From NCBI GenBank assembly GCA_029379385.1, contig CM055614.1, forward strand, positions 1,798,001-1,862,000: a stretch of 64,000 nucleotides of DNA, given 5' to 3'. The stretch's first letter is position 1; the number at the start of each line of letters is the position of its first letter. The notes under the pieces were generated by a model. The model saw only the letters and a program-made list of their open reading frames with translations. It had not been told where the DNA came from and ran no database searches. This DNA is from Quillaja saponaria. Its lineage: Eukaryota > Streptophyta > Magnoliopsida > Fabales > Quillajaceae. A program made the position numbers and the translations under genes. This document shows, in pieces, positions 10,260 to 20,902 of this stretch.

Positions 10260-12991
10260 AACGCTGTCTGCTGCTACTAATTAATACAGAGTGAATAATA
10301 ATCATTGCAATTTCAAAATAATTAATAATATATAAAGATTAACTGCTGCTATATGTTAGTCTCCGGTGCAACAATGAGTAATTGATTTGTCCAATTAGAC
10401 GTCGTGCCTTGTCAGGCAGTCCTGTACAAAACCTTAGCACTCTCACCTTATGTGGTGATCGAGGATTAGAAGGGAAGTAAGCATTTTGGTTTTGAAATTA
10501 TTTTAAGTTGAGCAACAAGTGAATCTTTCCCTCAGATTTCGTCATATTGATTATCCATTTCGCAAAGTAAATGGTTAATTAGGACAAATAATTTACATCA
10601 ACGTTAATTGTTGCAGAAGTTATGAAATAGTAGTTTAATTTTTCAAGGAAGAAGAGCGTTGCAGAATGGGTTTATGTATGGAAATAAATTGTGAAAAATA
10701 ATATTTTAACTTCAAAAAAAATCAGTCGTTTTAAGTGTTTAAGGCTTGTATTTCGTGCCTAGGTGGCAGTTAATTCTGAACCAGCCACACGTGGGCCCCA
10801 AGATTTAGGTCTCGGCCTTTGTTCTTTACTTCCAGATTCACGTGACCCCGCCACAGGTAGCCAATGATAACTAAGGCCCTGCTTACTAGTCCCAGTCCCA
10901 CGCGCTAGAGTAAAATTATTCTGCCATTTCGCCTAGTTTCCACAATATAACAACTTTTTTTTATCTCAGAAAACGATATAACTTGTTTTCGATTTGTTTA
11001 CACTAACTTGGTATAAAGAAGCCTAACGAACTAAGAATAAAGAAGGTTGAGAAAGTAACATTATTGTATGTGTCTTGTAACTAAATTTGTCATTCGACTT
11101 TTCATTACCTGCCTTACAAATTTAGCATGAAGTAATTTGAGGGAAAATCTAAAACGTTCAGCTTAAAACAAGTATCTATTCTGATCCTTCAAATTAGATA
11201 TCAAAAAAGAAGAAATTACAGTGTACACCTATACTGTTAAAATTTAGCATAAACCTCTGTGGAAAGCCTATCCTGTATATTCCAATAGTTAAGATAGCAG
11301 TGAAATTGAAAAATGCAGTTACTAGAAGTCTAGAACAAGGAAAGAAGAAAATAGGCTCCCACTCAGTTGTCACATTCCATGATTAAGTTAGTTTTAAGAA
11401 TAGCAGTGATGCAAAAAGATTTGGTCCACGTAATTAAAATGTAAGGCAGACTGAAGAACATTAGGGTTGCTAAATAAATAAACACCCCAAAGTTGGTCCA
11501 CATATAATTAAGCTCTGAATTGCCAATTTATCTATGTCTTTGCCGATGAAGTCATGGCCAACTAGACTACTAAGGTATGAAATGTAATAATTGCACAACG
11601 TCATGGGGTCCTCGTCTCTTTATAAAACCATCACACCTAACCTAAGCACCTAAGCACCTAAGCAGACTTGTCTATCCGACTGCCGATTGGTGTACCTAGC
11701 TTTAGGTAAATAATCATTGGGCAAATTTTATATAACAAATAATGTCTCCGTACCCGATTCAAATAAAGCAACCAATTCATAGTTTTCGGCTTTTGTTGAC
11801 CATGAAAAAGAAAAGGTTCTGTACAGCAACTGGACGGCAAATTCAACATAGAAGGGAAATATAAGAACGTAATCTTACTAAGATAAACATTAAAGGGAGC
11901 AGGCACATAATCATTTTGAAGAAAATCTTATTTCTTTGACTAAAGACTGAGTGGCAATGATTGGTGACCCGTATGAGTAGCTGGCTCTTACCAATAGCTT
12001 GAAAGTGACTTAACTAGGACGAAGCCAGTATGGACTTCTGCTTTAAGTTTGGGGCCATGGTTTTTCTATATAAAAGTGCCACTTATTGCTGTGAGCAATG
12101 TCTTTTTCTATGTAAGTTTGGGGCCATGGGTTTCGTGGTTATAGGTTGACAGACACACACGGCTACATACCTAAAAGTGAAACATCAGTTCAGGAAAAAC
12201 TGGACTTGTTAAACAAATCTAACAACTATACGATAAAAGTGCTTCTCTCTTTCTTTTTTGGGAGGGGGCACCCTGCTGCCAGATCCTCTAAAGGTTTAAA
12301 ACATATATGCTTACATACCTTATTAACTTCTTCCTAGTATGCGTGTTCAAATATTTTCCATCAGCAGTAATACACCAGACAAAGTAGTAAGTGGAACTCA
12401 ATCATCCTACTCTGCTCTAGAAGAGAAATTAAACATGACACACATTTAGATGAACCATGTTAAGAGTATAACGAGTGATGCAAGTCTTGCTCACAAATTT
12501 CCATAGACACAAGAAACTGATATGAAGTTAATGATATACATTATTGAGTGGAATCTCACATCCACTAGAGATTCAGAAGTTATTTCCAGCATTGTTTCCC
12601 CTATAATTGCTAAGCCCTTTCAAGAAATCCATAACTGAGTTTTTATTAATGTATTTCATTTTTTTGATTGGGGGGAAGGGTCATGCTACAAACTGCTACA
12701 GTGGAATTGCACACAAATGATCCTAAGCATCTCAGATGTATAACATATATCAATTGTCATATTATCTGAATCAAGTTTGCAAATAACATTGAAATGCAAT
12801 TTCTGTGTGGAATATTTTTGGTGTTATAAATAAAATAATATTTGCTGAGATTCTTAAGTTAGCCGCAACTGCATGCATCACTCATCAGGACGCAAAACAA
12901 TTAAACACAAGGTAAACTTGCATGTGATGAGGCATACCAAGCGTCCTGTGGAAAGATCAAAGATCCAAATCTAGGTCCCTTTGTAATAGAA
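10260..12991. other. Intergenic region between aspartyl protease and HINT4
   Basis: No coding sequence recognised. Besides the G-box module there is a TATA-like TTTATAAAACC at about 11619 followed by three short CACCTAAG repeats (11641-11662), and a direct repeat of AAGTTTGGGGCCATGG at about 12046-12061 and 12115-12130. The right end (about 12.8-12.99 kb) should carry the HINT4 3' UTR. Confidence 0.5.
10788..10844. promoter_or_regulatory. Two G-boxes with a GGGCCC (TCP-type) site
   Basis: Two CACGTG G-boxes at 10788-10793 and 10839-10844, the first fused to a TGGGCCCCA palindrome-like TCP-type site, sit in a locally GC-rich island about 540-600 bp upstream of the aspartyl protease TATA box. 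The spacing makes them candidate distal light or bZIP/bHLH/TCP elements for that gene. No gene on the other side is recognised that could own them. Confidence 0.45.
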
Positions 12992-15900
12992 TTATACTTT
13001 AGACTGAACCGTAGGCTTTATCTTTTCCAACAACTTCTCAGCTTCAACAAATCCAATTGATCCCAGTGACAAATATTTTATACATCTCCATCTGTTCAAG
13101 CTCTTGAACAATAAATTCAGGTATATGGTACAGCACACAGGACAAGCACAACCATAAAGTAAATGTAGATATGAAGCTTACCGGGGTGTATAGGGTAATG
13201 CCAAACAATGAAGATGCAAGTGATTTACAGAGTTCAACGGAGGCTGATGGAAACCAAATCTGCCAACACAAATAAGATAAGAGAAACAATATCATCAACT
13301 TCAAAGTACATATATCTAATTGATCAACTACTACTCTGCAGTCTGCACACTTCTCTATTGTGTACCAGTAAACCACACTTCTTAAGTTGTTACATATTAA
13401 CAAAAGCACAAAATCTAATAAAAGACATGTAAACGATCATCAGTAATAAATGGAAACGGAGGCTGATGGAAACCAAATCTTCCAACACAAATAAGATAAG
13501 AGAAACAATCTCATCAACTTCAAAGTACATATATCTAATTGATCAACTACTACTCTGCAGTCTGCACACTCCTCTATTGTGTACCAGTAAACCACACTTC
13601 TTAAGTTGTTACATATTAACAAAAGCACAAAATCTAATAAAAGACATGTAAACGATCATCAGTAATAAATGGAATAATGCAGGCCAACCAGCAGGGATAT
13701 TCAAATCTTCATTCTATTTCTGCAATTTCAAGAAAAACATTTATAGAACATGGGAGACATGGAGAGGAGAACCATTAACATCGATAATCTGGAGCTGCCC
13801 AAATATGGAGTTCCAAGAACGTTTCCAGTGCCAACTTTGCCCATCTGATGAAGCAGGCTTTGATGTACAGAGTGATGCAGTAAAAGTGGAAGTAGAAAGG
13901 GGGCACCAGAAAAAGAAGACATGATTGACTGCTACAATGGAATTTAGACTTTCCTTACTTCATGCTACTATGATTAGCAGAACATGCACCCAAGTTAAAC
14001 TTAGAAACATGTAAGGAGATGTAACGTAACTGAGCACATAATAAAGTACTTTTCAATGACCAAGAGCTAGTGGATGCTTCAAGAATTAGTGGAAACAAAT
14101 GCAATGGACAGCGGCATACTAGAATAAATCTAATAGTGCAAAGAAGACAATACCTGTATAGCTTGGCCTGAGGTGCATCTTGACATAACAATGTTTTGCC
14201 CACCTCTAACATGTGATTTACTGTATAAAATTACATCATAATATTAGGCCAACAAAATAAAAAAGGCAAAATGAAGATGAAAAATATAGATAATAAGTTC
14301 TATCTTCCAAGATGGTTTAAATAGGTAGCTGCTACAGCTACCGCTTTCTTTACCCAAAGTGTAATCTTCAGCTTTCCTCTTGAGATCTTTAACAGTTGAA
14401 ATGTGCTCCACAGGAATTACTAAGTAATGCCTACATAGTTTTTATCAAGCTCAAAAAGGTCATATTGATGAACATCATAAACGGAATAAGAAGAAAGATA
14501 ACTGGTGATAAACACAGCCAACATCTTAAATGGTGTTTGTAAGTATAAATATGATAGATTAGGCAAGAAATAGTTCTTTCTTCAGTAATAGTTCTTTCTT
14601 GAGTGTATAAAAATGTCATATTATGAGTTTCCTAATGACATGCCTTATGGAAGTTATACTAAAGTACTACTTTATTTATTTAGAAATGAATTTATTAAAA
14701 GAACAACACTAAGAGTTGTATGTCTAACACTTATTTTGTAAATTAGCTTGAGTTTTAAGGGATTGAATGGAAAAAGGAATTTATACTGATAGTCCAAATT
14801 AGCTCTTAGTAAGCCATAAATGGTAGGTTCTCCAAACATTTGGGACAACAGTTGGCTATTATTGCAGTCAAGGAATTAAAATTCGTTTCAAGGTACCGTT
14901 TCGACAAGCTCAGAAACGGAAACGATTAGAGAAACAGTATGAAAACGGCGTGGAAACGCTAATTTTTGTGAAAACACATGAAAATATATAATAAAACACA
15001 TATTATAATAATTGTAGGTATCTAACATTATTAATTTAATACATAAAATAATATTAAATATATAACAAATAAAATTCTAAACATAGATATACAAATTGAA
15101 GAAAAATATCAAATTGCAATTACATCCAACTAAAAGTGGAGTGGCTAGCAAGTGTTCAACCCATATTTAATGAATTTTTTAATTTGAACCAACATATATA
15201 TGCTTTGAAAATTTAATATTATCCATCACTAAGTTAAACTAAATTAATACAAAATATTTGTATAAAATAATAATAATAAATAAATAAAAGACTAGAAACT
15301 TAACATAAGTGAAATCTTAAAAAAAATTATCCTCGCTAAATTATATAATATGAATATGCATTAAATAAGATAAAAAAAATTGAAATCCTAAAATATGAAG
15401 AAAACTAGTGCCAAAACTTTATATTTTTAAATTCTAAAAATGTCCTTTTGTGTCGACCAATTTCTTGTGAAAACGATAGAAACAATCCCGTTTTGTGTGG
15501 AAACGCCTCTGCTTCGTGTGAAAACTTTCTCGTTTCACGTGGAAACAATGTTGCATTTCTATAAGTGAGTTTCATTTCGTGTAGTATAAAAACGGAAACA
15601 TTTCACACGTTTCAACCATTTCGACACCAATTTTTAAACCTTGGTTGTATTATCTTTACATTTTTCATGTTCAATTTCTAACACTGTTGTTCTCCTTATT
15701 AATATATTTTCCTTTACAAAATATTCTTAACAGTCTCTAATTATAATTAACAGGTCCCGATCTAGCTTTGTTACTTACCTTCTTTTTTTCTTTTTCTTTT
15801 TCCCTTTACATCAATTGAAAGACGTCTTCTATGAATATATTTATATATATATAACGCATAAAAATAATAATCAAAATACAATCCATTACGGTGTTCGATT

Positions 15901-16315
15901 CAATATAACAAGTCTAATTTTCAATTCGCATGACAAGAAATGGAGGATCATAATTTGACAGAAAAATTGGGAATCAGAAGTATATATAGTGAATTAGTGA
16001 GAAAGAAATCCTCAAAACCTGGAAGCAGATGGCCTGATGTCTTCGAAGGCAACTACCTCTTCATCCTGCATATCCGAAACTGGATCAGCAGCTCATAAGT
16101 TCGAACTCCCTTGTTTGATTGCCGACGGGAAAATACACATAGATCCAGTTCAATCATTCTCATGCTTTTCATTTTCTCAGCAACCAAACAGAGGAGAAGA
16201 AATTTAGGAAATGAGAAAAAGAGAAAGAGATACAGACACAGTGGAGGAGAATAGTGGATGTGGATTTGCTAGCTATCTGACAGAAGATACACGAAGGCGG
16301 AATTGCTCCCGCCAT
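12992..16315 (-). CDS. HINT4: HINT4, HIT-family adenylylsulfatase / APS phosphorylase
   Basis: Histidine-triad enzyme acting on adenosine 5'-phosphosulfate and related AMP derivatives. Six exons close in phase to 148 aa: 16238-16315, 16019-16065, 14354-14430, 14154-14220, 13182-13259, 12992-13091; all introns are GT-AG. Joined motifs: SCIFCQIA near the N-terminus, DEEVVAFEDIRPSA, HYLVIPVEHISTVKDL, MLEVGKTLLCQDAPQ, the catalytic histidine triad H103-x-H105-x-H107 in NSVNHLHLHC, and the plant HINT4 tail FVEAEKLLEKIKP. Length fits the family. Two oddities: the acceptor of exon 5 lies in a 219-bp tandem duplication that makes a second, mutated acceptor upstream, and the 1.6-kb intron 2 contains a transposon-like block. 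The function statement is from the family; that the gene is complete is seen directly. Confidence 0.93.
13237..13674. repeat. 219-bp direct tandem duplication spanning HINT4 exon 5 acceptor
   Basis: 13237-13455 and 13456-13674 are nearly identical head-to-tail copies, beginning ACGGAGGCTGATGGAAACC and ending ATAAATGGA, with only a few substitutions. The first copy contains the true exon 5 acceptor and first eight codons of exon 5; the second repeats these upstream in transcription order. In the upstream copy the acceptor CAG has become AAG (base 13481 is T where base 13262 is G on the plus strand). Confidence 0.95.
14870..15645. mobile_element. Degenerate non-autonomous DNA transposon (MITE-like) in HINT4 intron 2
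   Basis: The block begins CAAGGAATTAAAATTCG and ends TTTTTAAACCTTG, which are loose inverted matches (CAAGG...TTAAAA...GTTTCGAC type). Both ends are full of GGAAACG / CGTGTGGAAAC sub-repeats in mirror orientation, while the middle is very AT-rich and non-coding. The left and right 8-bp flanks are not identical, so the target duplication has decayed or the exact ends are off by a few bases. The superfamily (hAT-like?) is a guess. Confidence 0.5.
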
Positions 16316-18035
16316 TTCCTGTGTTTGCCCTAACGGACCTTGCGCTCATTTTTCCATTTTTATAGAGTTCGTTTGATGAAGTGCGCCAATCCTGGCCTTG
16401 AAAAGATAATTCAACGGTTTAGATTTCATATATCTGTCGTAATCAATATCTGTGAATTCACATACTCTTTAATCGCCTGAGTGTTAGGCGATTAACGTTT
16501 AGATTTACTTGTTCACATAAATCTAACTAAAAGTCACCTGAAGTTCAGCGGATTTAGTTTTAATATTTTGGACTTAACTCGCTAAAGGTTTAGGCGATTC
16601 CGTATAGTAGTATATGTAAATTTTACTATAATTAAATCAAATTCACTAGGTTGATTTATACTTGGTTTAATAATACTTTAACTACAAAAACTACTTTAAA
16701 AAGTTACAGTAATAATATTTGATAAATTCATTATAAAGATAGATAATTAATTTACTGTATTAATTAATAAAGAATAAATACTAATTGTTATTAACACTTG
16801 ATGTTATATTAGTTTTTCAAAATTTTGATAATAGAAACTAGATTTTAAAAACATTCTTAGCTTTTAAAAGCCCATACTAGAAGTACTCCACTTTTTTTTG
16901 TTATCAAACATTAAAAATTGACTTATACTCTTGATAAGCATAAACATCTTCTAAACAAGTATTATCAAAACAAGTCTTACAAAATTATCCATTTTTATTA
17001 GCCATGAATAAATTGATAAGAATGATTTACTTTAATTTGTACAGTGTTCAGATAATTCTAACTAAAATCGGCACCTACTAAACCAATTTTTACCGAAATG
17101 TGCATGTTTATAAAATTTAAATTTAAATCACAATATAGCCAGCCAATTTATTATGAACTGCCCATGTTCATATAATATACTAAAATCATAACATAACCAA
17201 CCAATTTATATTGAATTGTGAATGTAATCATAATTTGATCTAAAGTTGTCCTATACTACACAATTTATTTTGAATTGTCCACGTTTATATATAGTTTAGA
17301 ATTAACACCGCGATATACTCTATTTATCAGCTGCCAATCCAATATACTAATAATTTTCACATACTAAACTAATTTATTTTGAACTGTCCAATTTCATACC
17401 ATAAAAAGAAAGAATTGTTTAGGTATATCCCATTTTAAATAATGTTATTTAATAAATCAAAAGCCTAATTGTTTTTAAAAAGTTTAATAATTCATATATC
17501 TATATTATTTTAATAGCATAAATTTTTTATTTTCTTGAATATCCATATGAGTTTTTACTATTACATAGATACCATTTAGTTGTTATCTTATAATATTAAA
17601 TTATTATACTTAAAAAAGATTTTTTTTTCTATTTATATTTAAGAAAATAATATTATAATAAAATAAAAGTTATACTATTCATATTTATTTTAAGACTTAG
17701 CTCCTCTCTAATATATATTTAATTAGAATAAAAATTATAATTAACTTAAAACTCATTCACTGAACTTGCCGGCACTCTTTCCATCTTCTTTCTATTGAGA
17801 AGCCATTCTCAATCCACAACTACATGAGCCTCTAACAAGAAGCCAAAAAATTCCGGCAAAGGTATACTTTACTCAACAAGGAAGATGAAAACGAAACAAT
17901 AATCAATGATGGATGTTTTTTGGGCTGATTTTCCTTTTTTGTGTTAGAAGAATCTTAGCAAGTTCTATAGAGATGTAACATTGGCCTGAGAGACAAATGG
18001 TGTAGACAAGATATTTCTTTTTAATCAAGCCTTAA
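16316..18035. other. Intergenic region upstream of HINT4
   Basis: Probable HINT4 promoter at its left end, then AT-rich spacer with loose repeats of the phrase AATTTATTxTGAATTGTCC (17.0-17.4 kb). It contains the hairpin element at 16470-16494. No coding sequence recognised. Confidence 0.5.
16470..16494. repeat. Hairpin element, copy 1 (TAATCGCCT stem)
   Basis: TAATCGCCT at 16470-16478 pairs with AGGCGATTA at 16486-16494 around a 7-base loop and is followed by CGTTTAGATTTAC. A second copy with compensating base changes lies at 19266-19288 and has nearly the same downstream phrase. Confidence 0.6.
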
Positions 18036-18634
18036 TTGCGTACAAAGAATGGGGTACCAATTGGTCTGCAATTGGAGGTACAAGGCAACGAGCTCACTGG
18101 GTCACTACCGAGTCTTTCCGGGTTGAGCTACAACTTGAGAATATTTTTAGACTATGAAAACAATTTTACTTCAACACATCCCGATTTCTTCACCGGATTC
18201 TCGTCTTTGGAAGCAGTGGAAATTGACCACAATCCCTTTGGAAGATTCCTAACAATCTCCAAGATGCTACTGCTCTCCAGAATTTCTCTGCCAACAATGC
18301 CAGAGTTTTTCAATTAGAAGTGGCCCATTCCCAAGATTAATTCATTTGCATTTTGCTGAGAATAATCTAGAAGGTGAATTGCCCACAAGCTTGCTGGTTC
18401 ATCTCTTCAAACCATTTGGTTGCGGGACTCAATGGTTACAGTAAGCTCACTGGTACAATATCGGTATTACAGTACACGACATCCTTGACTGATATTGTAT
18501 TAAATTTAAACAATTTTACTAGTCCTATACCAGATGTCACAAACCTTTCACATATGGAGTGCTTATGGAGTTGTGGACATGAGAATGACTTCTGTTTGCA
18601 GCTCTTGGAGGCCACTGGGTTTCCATTAAGTTAA
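18036..18634 (+). pseudogene. Fragment of a TMK-like LRR receptor kinase
   Basis: Decayed extracellular LRR segment. Consecutive pieces in shifting frames match the plant TMK (auxin-related transmembrane kinase) order: GNELTGSLPSLSGLS, then PDFFTGFSSLEAVEIDHNPF, then (other frame) IPNNLQDATALQNFSANNA, then the LVAGLNG/KLTGTISVLQYTTSLT segment, and IPDVTNLSHMECL. At least three frameshifts and an internal loss (around 18317-18374) break it. No signal peptide, transmembrane segment or kinase domain follows. I see no intact parent in the window. Confidence 0.8.
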
Positions 18635-19981
18635 TTAGAGTTTTAATTCTAATTAAATCCTAACCATTAAATATTAGTAATACACATATCACCTATCCAG
18701 ATTGTACTTGAGAGAATTGGGAGAAATGTATAATGGAGACTAGGTGAGTCCTAAAATAAATATGAAGAGTATAACTTTTATTTTATTAGAATATTATTTT
18801 CTTAATTCATCTTATATATCAAGAATTAAAGAAAAAGTTTACAAATTTATATTGTGAATTTTATGTTTAATTACATTAATAAAAAGTAACATTCAGTTAT
18901 TAATTAATTTATAGTATTAAAATATTGTGTTTCAAATAAAGTACTATTTTTTCTAACTCTTTCCATTTCAATACTAACATGATTGTAATTCTTTTTTTAC
19001 TATTAATTTATTTTTTAATTATTCTCAATTTCATGGATTAAAACTTAAAGAACACTATAAATTAAAAGTATAGATTTTATGATTATAATAATATTTTCTT
19101 AATTATTATTCTATCTAAGAACAAAAAAAAAATTATAGATTTATGTTGTGAATTTTATTTTGTACTAGATTTACTTATCATAAATATCATTTACAAGCAA
19201 CACGTATGCTTCTTTATAAAAATAATATCCACTAATTCATTTTAGTGTGGAAGAGTTCAGTCATAAATCGTCTAAATCTTAGACGATTCATGTTTAGATT
19301 TACATCTTTACTATATACACATATCTGCCAATTTACTTTAACTTGTGCACTTTCCCTTGGTGTCAAAGTACCGTGTTAAGGAATATAATGAGAAAAATGT
19401 GTGATCCAATGAATAAAATAGGATCTCATAAAAAAAAAAATGAAAGATATATCTTTTTTATCAAAGATGGCCAATTTTAAGTACTGCAAGGAGAAAATAT
19501 TGAAAAGGATAAATCTCTCAGCAATCACAAGAAATCAGTTTATGATGAATTAAATTTTTTAAGTTTAAGCTGCATGAAAACAGCACCATGTGGCTCAATC
19601 GCTAGATAGCAATATGTGTACATTCTAGTAATAATCTAGCTAGGAATATTTGTGCAGATTGCATGTTTTTGTAACATACCACGTTTTTTTTTTTTTATAG
19701 ATGCATAATATGTGTACATACTAGTAATAATCATGTGTGAATTAGCATTGAACATAACCAAAATACTTTTCTTTTAAAAAAAAGAGGAAGAATTAATTCA
19801 AATCTTAAGATGTATAATATTATTTCATTAATAGGTGATACAATGAAGTAGAGAGGATTAGTAGGAAGGTGAGGAACCTTCCATCCATCAAAACAAAAAG
19901 AAATGACACTTGAATTTTTTTTGATCAAATGATAAATATTTGGCAAGCGCCAATAAACAAAATGCTACAAAGGAATTGGAT
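18635..19981. other. Intergenic AT-rich spacer
   Basis: No genes. It contains the second copy of the short hairpin element (19266-19288) and a direct repeat of GTGTACATxCTAGTAATAATC near 19616 and 19712. The last ~100 bases are probably 3' UTR of the broken HyPRP gene. Confidence 0.5.
19266..19288. repeat. Hairpin element, copy 2 (AATCGTCTAA stem)
   Basis: AATCGTCTAA at 19266-19275 pairs perfectly with TTAGACGATT at 19279-19288 around a 3-base loop, followed by CATGTTTAGATTTAC. It matches copy 1 at 16470 in layout and flank but differs in the stem by paired changes that keep the fold. Confidence 0.6.
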
Positions 19982-20360
19982 TTAGCATTGGAAGCCAAAG
20001 GGGACCCCCTTTCCAAAGTAGTTCAACAACAGGGTCAAATCAACTGGAACTTTAAGCTTGATACCTAAAACCTTAGCTTTAAGGGCAGTGCAAAGGCAAA
20101 CAGCCACTTCAGCATTAGGCACACCATTAATGAGGCTGCAGCATGGTTCCTTTGGGGGCTTCCCAAGCACAACATTAAGCAAACCACCCAACACATTGGC
20201 GCACACACCAAACTTGAGTGTCTTTAGGACAAGTAGGTGGGTGTTTGGGAACTTGTTTTGGGCTTGATGGGCAAGGCACATTGGCGGAGCTAACCATTGT
20301 GAAGAAGATGAGGTTTAAGGATAGGAGGAGGGCAGTGGATGCAAAGGTCTTGGAGCCCAT
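19982..20360 (-). pseudogene. Broken 8-cysteine HyPRP / lipid-transfer-like cell wall protein (DC2.15 type)
   Basis: The start at 20360 begins MGSKTFASTALLLSLNL, a clean signal peptide, then a short Pro-rich linker ending CPKDT. Downstream, in a different frame, comes the family core: KFGVCANVLGGLLNVVLG, EPCCSLI, VCLCTALKAKVLGI, and the C-terminal FGFQC. The frame changes at about 20213-20222: relatives read CPKDTLK there, and the sequence looks as if one AC dinucleotide of an ACACAC run was lost (2-bp deletion). In addition the seventh cysteine of the 8-Cys motif (YCGK in relatives) is Phe (YFGK). Two independent defects make a pseudogene more likely than a sequencing slip alone. An intact protein would be about 125 aa and secreted. 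Confidence 0.8.
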
Positions 20361-20902
20361 TTTCGAATACACTTAATTAAGATGGATCTGAGTACTCAAA
20401 TTTATGCTCGAGATTGATTGTGAGCTCTCAATGCCGATGAGCAAGTTTTGATTAGGTATTTGTAGGTGCTGATTTGTGATATTTTTACATTTGTAAATCT
20501 TTGAAAGAGGGCTATGTGGGCACGTTGGAGCAGAATAATTGGAATATCCAGCACAAATTAGATGTACAACTACTTGAGGGATACAATAGGTTTGTATCCG
20601 TTTGATGGTTTACAATATATTTCCCAATAACTAGTTACAGAGCAAGAAACGTGAAATGATTAAGAGAACTGTTTCAAGCGTAGGATAGACAACTTTCATT
20701 TTTGACCAAAAACAAGGCTGCTGTATTTCCTTATTAGATAATACAAGGAGCAATAAATAGTGCATTAATTTGAAAAAAGAAGTAATCAAATAGTAGTATC
20801 TCCTTGATTCAAATGAAAAAACAAAACAAGACAAAAAAGTGGAGACGCCTAAAGGGCAAAACTGGGAGGGGAAAAAATGTTCCCATCAATGTGTAAATGT
20901 TT

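Noticed and set aside
13728..13922. Open frame in HINT4 intron 4, including a run reading IIDVNGSPLHVSHVL in another frame
   Set aside because: It lies between two exons that join perfectly without it, matches no family I know, and is only ~60 codons.
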